NCBI RefSeq assembly: GCF_021390935.1
Contig: NZ_JAJPUI010000007.1
Location: forward strand, 248,001-312,000
Direction: 5' to 3'
DNA from: Streptomyces sp. CC228A
Lineage (GTDB): Bacteria > Actinomycetota > Actinomycetes > Streptomycetales > Streptomycetaceae
DNA: 64,000 nucleotides
Under the pieces are notes generated by a model. That model saw only the letters and a list, made by a program, of their open reading frames with translations. It did no database searches and was not told the origin of the DNA. This document shows, piece after piece, positions 20,025 through 28,872 of the stretch. The position numbers and the translations under genes were made by a program. Numbering within the stretch: the stretch's first letter is position 1; each line of letters begins with the position of its first letter.

Positions 20025-21229
20025 ATGCCTGCCACCGCCCGCAGGGCGTCGACGCGGTCGGTGCGCTCCCAGGTGAAGTCGGGCAGCTCGCGGCCGAAGT
20101 GGCCGTAGGCCGCGGTCTGGGCGTAGATAGGGCGCAGCAGGTCGAGGTCGCGGATGATCGCGGCCGGGCGCAGGTCGAAGACCTGGGAGATGGCCTGCTC
20201 GATCTTCTCGGCCTCGATCTTGGCCGTGCCGAAGGTCTCGACGAAGAGGCCGACGGGCTCGGCCTTGCCGATGGCGTAGGCGACCTGGACCTCGCAGCGG
20301 GAGGCGAGGCCGGCGGCGACGACGTTCTTGGCGACCCAGCGCATGGCGTAGGCGGCGGAGCGGTCGACCTTGGACGGGTCCTTGCCGGAGAAGGCGCCGC
20401 CGCCGTGGCGGGACATGCCGCCGTACGTGTCGATGATGATCTTGCGGCCGGTGAGGCCGGCGTCGCCCATCGGACCGCCGATCTCGAAGCGCCCGGTCGG
20501 GTTGACCAGCAGGCGGTAGCCCTCGGTGTCGAGCTTGATGCCGTCGTCCAGGAGCTGCTTGAGGACGTGCTCGACGACGAACTCGCGGATGTCGGGCGCG
20601 AGCAGCGAGTCGAGGTCGATGTCCGAGGCGTGCTGCGAGGACACCACGACCGTGTCGAGGCGCACCGCCTTGTCGCCGTCGTACTCGATGGTGACCTGCG
20701 TCTTGCCGTCCGGGCGCAGGTAGGGGATCGTGCCGTTCTTGCGGACCTCGGTCAGCCGCTTCGACAGGCGGTGCGCGACGTGGATCGGCAGCGGCATCAG
20801 CTCCGGCGTCTCGTCCGACGCGTAGCCGAACATCAGGCCCTGGTCGCCCGCGCCCTGCCGGTCCAGCTCGTCCTCGTCGCCCTCGACCCGGTTCTCGTAC
20901 GCGGTGTCCACGCCCTGCGCGATGTCCGGGGACTGCGAGCCGATCGAGACGGACACACCGCAGGACGCGCCGTCGAAGCCCTTCTTCGAGGAGTCGTAAC
21001 CGATCTCCAGGATCTTCTCGCGCACCAGCGTGGGGATGTCGGCCCACGCCTTGGTGGTGACCTCGCCGGCCACATGCACCAGGCCGGTGGTGATCAGCGT
21101 CTCCACGGCGACACGGGAGGTCGGGTCCTCCCGGAGCAGCGCGTCGAGGATCGTGTCGCTGATCTGGTCAGCGATCTTGTCGGGGTGACCTTCGGTCACG
21201 GACTCCGAGGTGAACAGACGACGGGACAT
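20021..21229 (-). CDS. metK: S-adenosylmethionine synthetase
   Basis: 402 residues from the ATG at 21229 (AGGAGATCC upstream; the more distal start at 21247 has no such site). Signatures FTSESVTEGHPDK, GAGDQGLMFGYA and GGGAFSGKDP are diagnostic. It makes SAM from methionine and ATP. It is embedded between a methyltransferase gene (14-bp gap) and mtnA (overlap). Streptomyces normally has a stand-alone housekeeping metK, so this may be a dedicated second copy; that cannot be tested within the window. Confidence 0.95.
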   Translation of the reverse strand: MSRRLFTSESVTEGHPDKIADQISDTILDALLREDPTSRVAVETLITTGLVHVAGEVTTKAWADIPTLVREKILEIGYDSSKKGFDGASCGVSVSIGSQSPDIAQGVDTAYENRVEGDEDELDRQGAGDQGLMFGYASDETPELMPLPIHVAHRLSKRLTEVRKNGTIPYLRPDGKTQVTIEYDGDKAVRLDTVVVSSQHASDIDLDSLLAPDIREFVVEHVLKQLLDDGIKLDTEGYRLLVNPTGRFEIGGPMGDAGLTGRKIIIDTYGGMSRHGGGAFSGKDPSKVDRSAAYAMRWVAKNVVAAGLASRCEVQVAYAIGKAEPVGLFVETFGTAKIEAEKIEQAISQVFDLRPAAIIRDLDLLRPIYAQTAAYGHFGRELPDFTWERTDRVDALRAVAGI

Positions 21230-21243
21230 GGATCTCCTGTAGG

Positions 21244-22134
21244 TCAACCGAACTGCGGTACCGGCCCCGCGGGCCGGCCGGCGGTCGTCAAGGGGCGGGC
21301 GCCTCGGGGCCGGCGCGGCAGGGTGACACGAGGGACGGTCCCCGTGCCCACGAGCACGGAAGCATCGATCACGTCGCGGCCCTCGGCGAGCAGACGGTCC
21401 GAGAACCGTCGACGGACGCGCGTCGCCGCGGCGGTGGGCAGGCCGTCGAGCAGACCCCCGAACACGACGTCCGCGAGGGGCCGCAAGAGCTCGGGGTCAC
21501 AGGGCACGACGAGCGGGACGTACTGCACATCGATGAATGACAGCGAGCGAGCGGCGAGCCAGTGCCGCAGCGCTTGCGGAGTACCGAGGGGGCGGAGCGG
21601 ATCGCCCGGCGGTGGAGCGTCGACGGCACCCGGCCGTTCCGGCGCGAGGGCGGCTTGCGCCACCTCGGTCAGCGGAACGAACGCGTCCCGGGCCCAGGCG
21701 GTCACGGTCATCCGCCCGCCGGGCCGTATCAGCCTCAGCAGTCGCTCCGTTGCGGCCGCTGCGTCGGAGACCAAGGGACCGTCGAGCGCGCACACGACGG
21801 TGTCGTAGCCACCCCGAGGCGCCGGCCAGTCGAGAACGTCACCGCGCAGGAAGCGCACGTTGGCGAGTCCCAGGAGGGCGGCCTTCGCCCGGCCCCGCTC
21901 AAGCAAGGGCTCCGCCATGTCCACCGCGTCGATGACGCCGAGCGGGCCGACCTGCTCCGCGGCGGGGATCGCGAACGCGCCCGTCCCGCACCACGCGTTG
22001 AGGACACGCGCACCGGGGCGCAGTCGCGCGGCACTGACGGCAGCCATGCCGATCGGCGACCACAAGGCGCTGAACAGTCGGTCGGGATTCTCCTCGTCTC
22101 CTGCCGGTCTGGCGGCCTCGTCGTGCGGTTCCAT
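21244..22134 (-). CDS. Class I SAM-dependent methyltransferase, head of the metK-mtn operon
   Basis: 296 residues; ATG at 22134 with GGGAG upstream. UbiE/Methyltransf_11-like: motif I VLNAWCGTGAFAIPAA (the usual Asp after VL is replaced by Asn), acidic motif II VIDAVDM, post-motif LLRLIRPGGRMTVTAWA. A Zur-type box lies 48-64 bp upstream of its start. Being the promoter-proximal gene of an operon that makes and recycles SAM, it is likely an early consumer of SAM; whether it transfers methyl or aminobutyrate groups is not known. Confidence 0.72.
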   Translation of the reverse strand: MEPHDEAARPAGDEENPDRLFSALWSPIGMAAVSAARLRPGARVLNAWCGTGAFAIPAAEQVGPLGVIDAVDMAEPLLERGRAKAALLGLANVRFLRGDVLDWPAPRGGYDTVVCALDGPLVSDAAAATERLLRLIRPGGRMTVTAWARDAFVPLTEVAQAALAPERPGAVDAPPPGDPLRPLGTPQALRHWLAARSLSFIDVQYVPLVVPCDPELLRPLADVVFGGLLDGLPTAAATRVRRRFSDRLLAEGRDVIDASVLVGTGTVPRVTLPRRPRGARPLTTAGRPAGPVPQFG

Positions 22135-22181
22135 ACGACTCCCGTCCGGGGGTGACAGCGGAATGACAGCGGGAGCGTATA

Positions 22182-22198
22182 TGACAATGATAATCATT
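22182..22198 (-). promoter_or_regulatory. Zur-type operator upstream of the methyltransferase-metK-mtn operon
   Basis: TGACAATGATAATCATT contains a perfect AATGAT-A-ATCATT palindrome and, read as 7-1-7, TGACAAT-G-ATAATCA. This fits the actinobacterial Fur-superfamily (Zur) pattern. It sits just upstream of the 22134 start and could act on both strands. Confidence 0.7.
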
Positions 22199-22444
22199 AC
22201 TAGCCTGCGCCCGCACCAAAGGAGCCATGGCACGCGACGGCCAGAGCCTGCGGCTCCTCGACTTCGCACGTCGACCCCGCCCGCCCTGCGGGACCGCGGC
22301 GTCCGACACGCCCCGAGAAGCGACCTCATCGACCACCCATGACCCGGGTGCGGCGGCCGCGAGCACATCGGATCGAGCAGCGCCGGACGGTGGATGCGAG
22401 CCGACACAGGAGCGCTTGCCCCATGATGGGGCATCAAGTGATGT

Positions 22445-22459
22445 TGACAATCATTTTCA
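22445..22459 (+). promoter_or_regulatory. Zur-type operator upstream of the rightward cluster
   Basis: TGACAATCATTTTCA is a 7-1-7 palindrome (arms TGACAAT and the complement of TGAAAAT), close to the Zur consensus. It precedes a GC-rich leader hairpin (CCCGCAC..GTGCGGG, about 22485-22518) and the small lipoprotein start at 22549. Confidence 0.72.
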
Positions 22460-22548
22460 TACTGCTTCATGCTGCTCGGGTCCCGCACCCCCGCTCCGTC
22501 CAGCGGTGTGGTGCGGGGGCCACCTCATGTGATCTCCCGGGGAGCAGC

Positions 22549-22911
22549 ATGTCCGTCCTTCGCAGCCGCCGAGCGTCACTCGCCCGCACCGGGGCGGTCG
22601 TCGCTCTGCCGCTGCCCGCCTGTAGCGCTGACTCCGGCATCGGAGGCCCGGGCAGAGGCGACCCGGGCAGCAGAGGCTCGGGCAGGGGCGGCCCGGGGGC
22701 AGCCCGACGCAATCAGCATCCGGCACTGCCGTCCGACGGCGGCGAGCCGTCCACCATTGGCCCTCTCTCTGATGCCGGGCCGCCAGCCTGGTCCGAAGCA
22801 GCGCCCTCCTCGGTCGGTTCAGGCACGGCGAAAGGTTTCTCTTCGCTGGTGTCGCGCACCACGGCGTCGTTCAAGAGCGACGGCCGCTTCGTCCGCCCCG
22901 GACGCCACTGA
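22549..22911 (+). CDS. Small predicted lipoprotein after the Zur-type box, possibly a relic
   Basis: 120 residues; ATG at 22549 has GGGGAGC upstream. The N-terminus RRASLARTGAVVALPLPACSAD has a lipobox-like LPAC. The rest is Gly/Ser/Pro-rich, includes RGDPGSRGSGRGGPG, and has no recognised fold. By position it could be the stub of a metal-binding lipoprotein whose body has been lost. No homology is claimed. Confidence 0.4.
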   Translation: MSVLRSRRASLARTGAVVALPLPACSADSGIGGPGRGDPGSRGSGRGGPGAARRNQHPALPSDGGEPSTIGPLSDAGPPAWSEAAPSSVGSGTAKGFSSLVSRTTASFKSDGRFVRPGRH

Positions 22912-23059
22912 CGTACCGGGCGCTCCAGGACGGCGCCTCAACGGCGCCTCAGACGAGCGAAGGAGCGGTACGCCGTCGGCGGTGACCGACCTGGCCGCTC
23001 CGACCACACCCCGTTCCTCAGCCCTCGACTTCTTTGCCCATCCGACCCACGGAGGATCG

Positions 23060-23830
23060 ATGACCGACCGGACCGCCGGCGGCACCGCCGCGTCCCAGGA
23101 CGACGTGCGCGCGCTGCTGGACTCGCTGCCCGAGACCCTGCCCCGCGACGAGATCCTGGCCATCAACAGCGGCTCGAAGTCCGACATCCACACCGAGCGG
23201 ACCTACCAGTACAACGGCTGGACCTTCACCCTGCCCCCCGGAGTCTTCAAGCCGGGCGACACCAGCCGCATCATCCACGACCGCCTCCTGGACGGCACCA
23301 TCCCCCTCAAGGGCCGCACCTACGCAGCGATCGGCGTCGGCCTCGGCGTCGAAGCCGTCATCGCCGGCACCCTCGCAGCCCGCGAGGTCTACGCCGCCGA
23401 CATCCACCCCGACAGCGTCGCCACCGCCACCGCCCACTACCAGCGCATCGTCGGCCACCGCCCCGACACCCTCTTCCGACCCCTGGTATCCAACCTCTTC
23501 GAACAGTTCCCCGACTCCGCCCGACTCGACGTCATCACCTTCAACCCGCCCGCCGTCAGCACCCGCACCAGCGACGACCCCACCGTGGTCCGCAACGTCT
23601 GCGTCGGCACCGACATCGTCCTGCGCTTCTTCGACCAACTCGCCACCCGCAACCTGCTCGCCCCGCACGGCGAAATCCACCTCACCGTCTCCAACACCGC
23701 CGAACTCACACGCATCATCCGCCACGGCATCGACGCAGGATTCCACCCCGCCATCCAGCACCGCCAGACCTGGGACGGCGACAACTGCCAGGCATACCTG
23801 TTCAAACTCACCCGCCACAACGCCGCCTGA
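23060..23830 (+). CDS. SAM-fold methyltransferase of the metal-associated cluster
   Basis: 256 residues; ATG at 23060 follows GGAGGATCG. After an N-terminal segment (SDIHTERTYQYNGWTFTLPP) the Rossmann core begins with AAIGVGLGVEAVIAG, then DIHPDSVATAT and NPPAV. The NPPx motif is typical of methyltransferases acting on amide or ring nitrogen (PrmC/RsmC type). Codon use is strongly C-ending like its 3' neighbour. It is 17 bp from the PLP-enzyme gene, so the two form a unit. A role in making a SAM-derived small molecule is inferred only from context. Confidence 0.7.
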   Translation: MTDRTAGGTAASQDDVRALLDSLPETLPRDEILAINSGSKSDIHTERTYQYNGWTFTLPPGVFKPGDTSRIIHDRLLDGTIPLKGRTYAAIGVGLGVEAVIAGTLAAREVYAADIHPDSVATATAHYQRIVGHRPDTLFRPLVSNLFEQFPDSARLDVITFNPPAVSTRTSDDPTVVRNVCVGTDIVLRFFDQLATRNLLAPHGEIHLTVSNTAELTRIIRHGIDAGFHPAIQHRQTWDGDNCQAYLFKLTRHNAA

Positions 23831-23847
23831 CCCGGGAGCACGACGAC

Positions 23848-24894
23848 ATGCACGAGCACATAGCCGAGGCCGTCAAGGAACCCGACGTCGTCACCGTCCC
23901 CCCCGGCGCGATCTGCCTGCGCTTCGAAACCATGAAGCTCTACTCGGCACTCGGCGCAGTACGCCACCTGCTGGACACCGGACAGGTCAAACCCGGCGAC
24001 ACCCTCATCGACAGCTCCAGCGGCATCTACGCCCACGCCCTCGCCCTCGCCTGCCACCGCCACGGCCTCAACTGCCACATCGTCGGCTCCACCACCATCG
24101 ACCGCACCCTGCGCGTCCAACTCGAAATCCTCGGCGCCACCCTCGAACAAGTCCGCCCCTCCCAAAACCTCCGCCTCGACCAGAACCTCCGCGTCCAGCG
24201 CATCGGCGAACTACTCCAGCAAAACCCGCACTACCACTGGATGCGCCAATACCACGACGCCATCCACTACCTCGGCTACCGCGACATCGCCGACCTCATC
24301 CGCAAAGAAGTCCCCCACGGCCCCCTCTCCCTCGTCGGAGGCGTCGGCACCGGCGCATCCACCGGCGCCATCGCCACCTACCTACGCGAAGCCGGCCGCG
24401 ACGTCACCCTCATCGGCGTCCAACCCTTCGGCAGCGTCACCTTCGGCGCCGAACACGTCTCCGACCCCGACATGATCATCGCCGGGATCGGCAGCTCCAT
24501 CCCCTTCCACAACGTCCGCCACCACCTCTACGACCGCATCCACTGGATCAACTTCGACTACGCCATGTCCGGCGCCATCGAACTCCTGCGCGCCAGCGGC
24601 ATCTTCGCCGGCCTCTCCGCAGGCGCCGCCTACCTCGCCACCCTCTGGGAACAGGAACGGGAACGGGAACAGGACGCCGATCGGACGTACGTCTTCCTCG
24701 CCGCCGACACCGGCCACCGCTACGTCGACACCGCCTACGCCCACCACACCGCAGCACCAGGCCTCGGCACCATGCGCCCCCACGAAGTCACCACACAAAA
24801 CGAACTCAAGCACCCCTGGTCCGCCATGAACTGGCCCCCACCCGACAACGGACTCCTACACGACGCACCCGCCCTCATGGCCGAACCGGCCTAG
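23848..24894 (+). CDS. PLP-dependent cysteine-synthase-family enzyme
   Basis: 348 residues of the fold type II (CysK/CysM/SbnA) family. The Schiff-base Lys is probably in FETMKLYSALG; the substrate loop is SSSGIYAHA in place of the usual SSGNTG; the phosphate-binding Gly loop is GGVGTGASTGAIA. The altered loop argues against plain cysteine synthesis. Relatives make 2,3-diaminopropionate or similar amino-acid building blocks for siderophores. The C-terminus holds an ExERExE-type run (EQEREREQDAD). Coupled to the upstream methyltransferase gene. Confidence 0.75.
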   Translation: MHEHIAEAVKEPDVVTVPPGAICLRFETMKLYSALGAVRHLLDTGQVKPGDTLIDSSSGIYAHALALACHRHGLNCHIVGSTTIDRTLRVQLEILGATLEQVRPSQNLRLDQNLRVQRIGELLQQNPHYHWMRQYHDAIHYLGYRDIADLIRKEVPHGPLSLVGGVGTGASTGAIATYLREAGRDVTLIGVQPFGSVTFGAEHVSDPDMIIAGIGSSIPFHNVRHHLYDRIHWINFDYAMSGAIELLRASGIFAGLSAGAAYLATLWEQEREREQDADRTYVFLAADTGHRYVDTAYAHHTAAPGLGTMRPHEVTTQNELKHPWSAMNWPPPDNGLLHDAPALMAEPA

Positions 24895-25141
24895 CGTCCC
24901 GTAGCGAGAGGGGAGGCTGCAGCCCTCGCCTCATCCTGACCACGCGCGCACGGCCGGCAGGTGGCTGGTTCCGTGTCCCTCGACTCCCCTTCCGGCCGGC
25001 CGGGCGCCCCGCACCCAGCCGACCTGCCCTACCGCGCCGAGCGCCTGTCCGACCTTCCCTCAACCGTCGTCGCCCTCCCCCGGGCGGCGCATCACGTGCC
25101 GCCCCCTCCCTGCCGTATACACACCTGAGAAGGAAACAGCC

Positions 25142-25963
25142 ATGTCCCCCGCACCGCCGCAGTCCGTCCCGGACCTCCAGCAGGCCGTCCTGGAGGGGGC
25201 CTTCGGGCCGCTCCCGAGCGAGCTGACCGTCACCAGCGCCTTCTGGGTGCACCACACGACCCGCCTGGCCGGCAGCCAGGTCACCTACCGCAACCAGTAC
25301 GTGCTGCTGCGCTCCGGGGACTCCTTCGGCGCCTGCTCCTTCGAGGCCGGCGACATCGCCCCGGACTTCTGCTCAGACGCCTCCGGACACACCCTGGACA
25401 GCCTGATCCGCCACGAGTCCGCGCCGGTCCGCATCGCCGCCCTCGACGCCTACCTCGGACGCGTGCGCCCGCACCGCGACGGGGAGGACGCCGAGGCCGT
25501 CACGCTGCCGACCGGTACACCGGAGGTACGGGCCGAGGCGAGGGACGCGGCCGTCGCCGGGCTCCTCGACATCGCGCCGGGGGCGAAGGTCGCGCTGATC
25601 GGCGTCGTCAACCCGCTGGTCGCGGCGATACGCGAGCAGGGCGGCGTACCGCTGCCCTGCGACTTCAACCTGCGCACGACCAACTGGGGCGACCCCGTCA
25701 CCGATGACATGGACCAGGTGCTGGCCGAGGCCGACGCGGTCGTCGCCACCGGCATGACCCTCGTCAACGGCAGCTTCGACCGGATCATCGAGCACTGCCG
25801 CAAGCAGAGCCTCCCGCTGGTGGTGTACGCCCAGACCGGCAGCGCCGTCGCGCGTGCCTTCCTGGGCGCCGGCGTGACCGCGCTGTCCGCGGAACCGTTC
25901 CCCTTCTCCCAGTTCAGCGCCGACGCCACCACGCTGTACCGGTACCGGGCGGAGCAGGCATGA
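25142..25963 (+). CDS. DUF364-type Rossmann protein, putative heavy-metal chelation family
   Basis: 273 residues; ATG at 25142 after AGAAGGAAAC. The N-terminal half resembles DUF4213; the C-terminal half has a Rossmann-like core (KVALIGVVNPLVAAIREQG, EADAVVATGMTLVNGSFDRI) as in PF04016, a family tied by annotation to heavy-metal handling. Stop overlaps the MFS start (ATGA). A 247-bp gap from the PLP gene may hold a second promoter. Reaction unknown. Confidence 0.65.
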   Translation: MSPAPPQSVPDLQQAVLEGAFGPLPSELTVTSAFWVHHTTRLAGSQVTYRNQYVLLRSGDSFGACSFEAGDIAPDFCSDASGHTLDSLIRHESAPVRIAALDAYLGRVRPHRDGEDAEAVTLPTGTPEVRAEARDAAVAGLLDIAPGAKVALIGVVNPLVAAIREQGGVPLPCDFNLRTTNWGDPVTDDMDQVLAEADAVVATGMTLVNGSFDRIIEHCRKQSLPLVVYAQTGSAVARAFLGAGVTALSAEPFPFSQFSADATTLYRYRAEQA

Positions 25964-27252
25964 GCAGCGAGACCAAACCCCCGGAGGCGGCGGCGCCAAC
26001 CGGCGGGACCCGGCCGGACAGCGCGAGCGGTACGGACACGGACACCGCGTCCGTACCCGGTGACCTGGCGATGACCCGCGTCCTGTGGCCCTTCATGCTG
26101 GCCTCCGCCGTCGGCCTGGTGCCCTTCACCATCTACAGCACCTTCCTCGTCCCCATGGCCGAAGTCTCCGGCGGCGGCGTCGCCGCACTGGGTCAGATGC
26201 GCGGGCTCGGCGGCCTGGCCGCCCTCGCGGTGGGGACCGCGCTCGCGCCGCTGATCGACCGCGTACGCCGGGAGTGGGCCGCCGCGGGCGGTCTCGCGGT
26301 GCTCGCGGTCTCGGCGGCGCTCGGCGCGAGCGGCGAGTTCCTGCTGCTCGCCGCGTTCTGCCTGCTGGTCGGCGCCGGCACGGCCGTGCTCAACCCCGCT
26401 CTGACCGCCGCCGCGGCCGACCGGTTCGGCAACGAAGCCGCGGCGGGCCGCGCCGCGACCCTCATCACCGCCACGCAATCGCTGACCGCGCTGCTCGCCG
26501 CGCCGCTCGTGGCGCTGCCCGCCCTGGTGTGGGGCTGGCAGGGCGACCTGTGGGCCATCGCCGCGATCTGCGCAGCCCTCGCCCTGTACTTCCTCCTGCG
26601 CGGCCGCCGAAAAGCCGGGACGGAGGCCGCCGCGACGACGGAGCGGCCCGGCTACCTGGAGTCCTTCCGGCTTCTCGGTGCCCTGCCGGGCGTGGTGCCG
26701 CTCATCCTCGTCGCCATGCTGCGGACGGCCGCGTTCATGGGCTACCTCGCCTACCTCGCCGCCTTCTACGACGAGCGGTTCGGACTCGCCCCCGAGCCGT
26801 TCGCGATCGTGTGGACGCTCAGCGGCACCGCCTTCTTCCTCGGCAACCTGCTCGCCGGACGGCTGCTCAGCTCCGAGAGGGCTGCGATCCCAGCGGAACG
26901 CCTGATGGCGTGCGGGCTGATCGTGGCACTGGCCGCACTCGTCGGCGTCTTCTTCGCCCACACCCTGTGGTTCGCCCTGCCGCTCACCGCTCTGGTCGGC
27001 GCCGGACACGCGACGGTCGCGGCCTGCGTCACCACCCTGCTGGTACGGCGCTGCGGCTCCCTCCGGGGCACGGCGTTGAGCGTCAACGCCGCCGGGATGA
27101 GCTTCGGCGTCTTCCTCGGCGCCGGACTGGGCGGCGTGGGCCTGGCCCTCGGCGGCTTCCCCGGCACGGCGGCGGCCCTCGGCGGACTGACCCTCGTGGC
27201 CCTCGTCCTCGCCCGCCTCGCGGCCCGCTCCCCGGCACCCGCCGGGGACTGA
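25960..27252 (+). CDS. MFS transporter, probable exporter
   Basis: 430 residues with about 12 hydrophobic segments after a 45-residue polar N-terminus. The sequence shows two six-helix halves linked by a polar stretch around RRKAGTEAAATTERP. Start overlaps the DUF364 stop, so the two products are made together. In metal-responsive small-molecule clusters such carriers usually export the product; that is the likely role here. Substrate unknown. Confidence 0.78.
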   Translation: MSSETKPPEAAAPTGGTRPDSASGTDTDTASVPGDLAMTRVLWPFMLASAVGLVPFTIYSTFLVPMAEVSGGGVAALGQMRGLGGLAALAVGTALAPLIDRVRREWAAAGGLAVLAVSAALGASGEFLLLAAFCLLVGAGTAVLNPALTAAAADRFGNEAAAGRAATLITATQSLTALLAAPLVALPALVWGWQGDLWAIAAICAALALYFLLRGRRKAGTEAAATTERPGYLESFRLLGALPGVVPLILVAMLRTAAFMGYLAYLAAFYDERFGLAPEPFAIVWTLSGTAFFLGNLLAGRLLSSERAAIPAERLMACGLIVALAALVGVFFAHTLWFALPLTALVGAGHATVAACVTTLLVRRCGSLRGTALSVNAAGMSFGVFLGAGLGGVGLALGGFPGTAAALGGLTLVALVLARLAARSPAPAGD

Positions 27253-27332
27253 TCGGACGCCCACCGCGAGCCGAGGGCCGGGCACGCGGTGGGCTGCACC
27301 GAACCGGAAATGCCTGCAGCAGGAGGTCGGCC

Positions 27333-27809
27333 GTGACCCTCACACCACCGGAGACGAACCGGCGCACGTCCCGCCAGCGCGCCGCCGTGGAGAAGGCGCT
27401 GGCCGATCACGCAGAGTTCGTCTCGGCGCAGGAGCTCCACGGGACGATGAGCGAGTCGGGCGTCCGCGTCGGTCTCACCACCGTGTACCGCGCCCTCCAG
27501 GCCCTGGAGCAGTCCGGTGCCGCCGACGTCGTCCGCGACGAGGTCGGCGAGCGGCTCTACCGGTACCGCCGCCCCGAGGCCGGCCACTGCCACTACCTCC
27601 TGTGCCGCCGCTGCCGCCGCCACGAGCCGCTCGACACAGACGCCGTCGAGGAATGGGTCGCGGCCGTCGTACGGTCGTCGGGCTTCGCGGACGTCGAGCA
27701 CACCCTGGAGCTCACCGGAATCTGCGCCGGCTGCCGAACGGCGGGGGCGCGGCACGCCGCAGTGGATCCCTGTCATGGGGCGACACCGAAACGTGCCGGG
27801 TGTGCGTAG
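27333..27809 (+). CDS. zur: Fur-family regulator, Zur-like
   Basis: 158 residues from a GTG at 27333 with AGGAGG upstream. Winged helix: TSRQRAAVEKALADHAEFVSAQELH and GLTTVYRALQALEQSG. Metal-binding features are the HCHYLLCRRC motif and the C-terminal CAGC pair (structural zinc), with His/Glu residues for the sensing site. It closes the cluster that begins at a Zur-type box, suggesting feedback control. Fur and Nur cannot be excluded by sequence; nearby zinc genes favour Zur. Confidence 0.78.
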   Translation: MTLTPPETNRRTSRQRAAVEKALADHAEFVSAQELHGTMSESGVRVGLTTVYRALQALEQSGAADVVRDEVGERLYRYRRPEAGHCHYLLCRRCRRHEPLDTDAVEEWVAAVVRSSGFADVEHTLELTGICAGCRTAGARHAAVDPCHGATPKRAGCA

Positions 27810-28154
27810 CCTCGGACGTACGGCCAGACGTTCGCGCTGGTCATCAGGCCCAGCGGATCGCCCACTTACGGGGCCCATGGGTGCGTCGCTGTCGAGACGA
27901 CGGCGAAGCCCGGTCTCACGTCATCGCGAACTCACCCAGGTGAAGCTGCTCGCCGCCCTCGTCATCCCGCTCATCGGTCCCGCCGCCACCGCCCTGTCCC
28001 GCCGCCTCTCCCCGTCAGACGGCACGAGTCCCCGGCCGGCCGCGCCACTCGTCGGCGGCGCGGTGGCCGGTGTCTCCCCGGCCGGATGGCGGACGGCCCT
28101 GGTCGCCGGCTTCCTCGACTGCAGGACGTGGCCGCGCTGCCGTAGGCTGGCGGG
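27810..28154. other. Intergenic region between zur and the first cobalamin riboswitch
   Basis: 345 bp. An open frame from about 27940 (KLLAALVIPLIGPAATALSRRL) runs on through the riboswitch to 28302 and is therefore unlikely to be a real gene. It may be a relic of a gene that once occupied the site. The riboswitch promoter should be here. Confidence 0.4.
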
Positions 28155-28361
28155 GCAGCTGGTTCGCCCCGTCCGCCAGGCGGGAGGCGTCGTAAGAGGG
28201 AACCCGGTGGGAATCCGGGACTGCCCCGCAGCGGTGAGCGGGAACGACCGCCGTCACACAGCACTGGGCCCGGCACAGGGCCTGGGAAGCGACGGCCAGT
28301 AGAAGCCCTCCAGGAGGAGGACGTGCCCGCGAGTCCGAAGACCTGCCCGCTGCCCGCCCGC
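28155..28361 (+). promoter_or_regulatory. Cobalamin riboswitch, copy 1 (before thioesterase)
   Basis: Contains the B12-box region GCCACTG-like core in context: GAGGGAACCCGGTGGGAATC, GGACTGCCCCGCAGCGGTGA and the 3' GAGTCCGAAGACCTGCC element expected for RF00174. It matches the metE riboswitch at 34668-34874 at 205 of 207 positions with no gaps. Here it lies 55 bp upstream of a thioesterase start, an unusual target. Confidence 0.9.
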
Positions 28362-28415
28362 CGGCACCCCTGGCGCGCGGAACAGCCCTGCCGCGACTCG
28401 CGAAGGAGAGTTGAC

Positions 28416-28859
28416 GTGGCCGATCCCACCGTCACCAGCCCTGCCCGCCCGCTCAAGACGCCGGACGACTCCCGGGTCGTCCTCGCCCACATCATGAGCG
28501 AGCACGACACGAACCTCTACGGCACCATCCACGGCGGCGTGATGATGAAGCTCATCGACGACGCCGCAGCGGCCGCCGCCGGACGGCACGCCGACGGTCC
28601 CGCCGTCACCGTCTCGGTCGACCGGATGACCTTCCTCGCCCCCGTACGGGCCGGAGACCTGCTGAGCGTCGAGGCCGGACTCGAACGCGCCGGGCGCACC
28701 TCCATGACCGTCGGCGTCCGCGTCACTTCCGAACGCTGGAACAGCTCCGGTCCCGCCACCGAGGTCGCCACCGCCTTCCTCACGTTCGTCGCCATCGACG
28801 CCGACGGCAGCCCGCGCCCCGTGCCCGCGCTCGACGTGTCGCGTCCCGGCCCGTCCTGA
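28416..28859 (+). CDS. Hotdog-fold acyl-CoA thioesterase
   Basis: 147 residues from a GTG at 28416 (AAGGAGAG upstream). Motifs: NLYGTIHGGVMMKLIDDAAAAAAGRH (catalytic region of the BACH/YciA type) and VTVSVDRMTFLAPVRAGDLLSVEA. It hydrolyses short or medium acyl-CoA esters in the cytosol. It is placed behind a B12 riboswitch and convergent to the RamB-type regulator. Confidence 0.85.
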   Translation: MADPTVTSPARPLKTPDDSRVVLAHIMSEHDTNLYGTIHGGVMMKLIDDAAAAAAGRHADGPAVTVSVDRMTFLAPVRAGDLLSVEAGLERAGRTSMTVGVRVTSERWNSSGPATEVATAFLTFVAIDADGSPRPVPALDVSRPGPS

Positions 28860-28872
28860 GGAACGGGGCCCG

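Noticed and set aside
22227..22532. 101-residue ORF after an AAAGGAG site and the first Zur-type box
   Set aside because: RBS-like site is only two bases from the ATG, composition is unlike a protein, and no ribosomal-protein similarity could be seen; not enough to call.
27942..28302. Open frame KLLAALVIPLIGPAATALS... running through riboswitch copy 1
   Set aside because: Most of it is structured riboswitch RNA; no RBS and no family.
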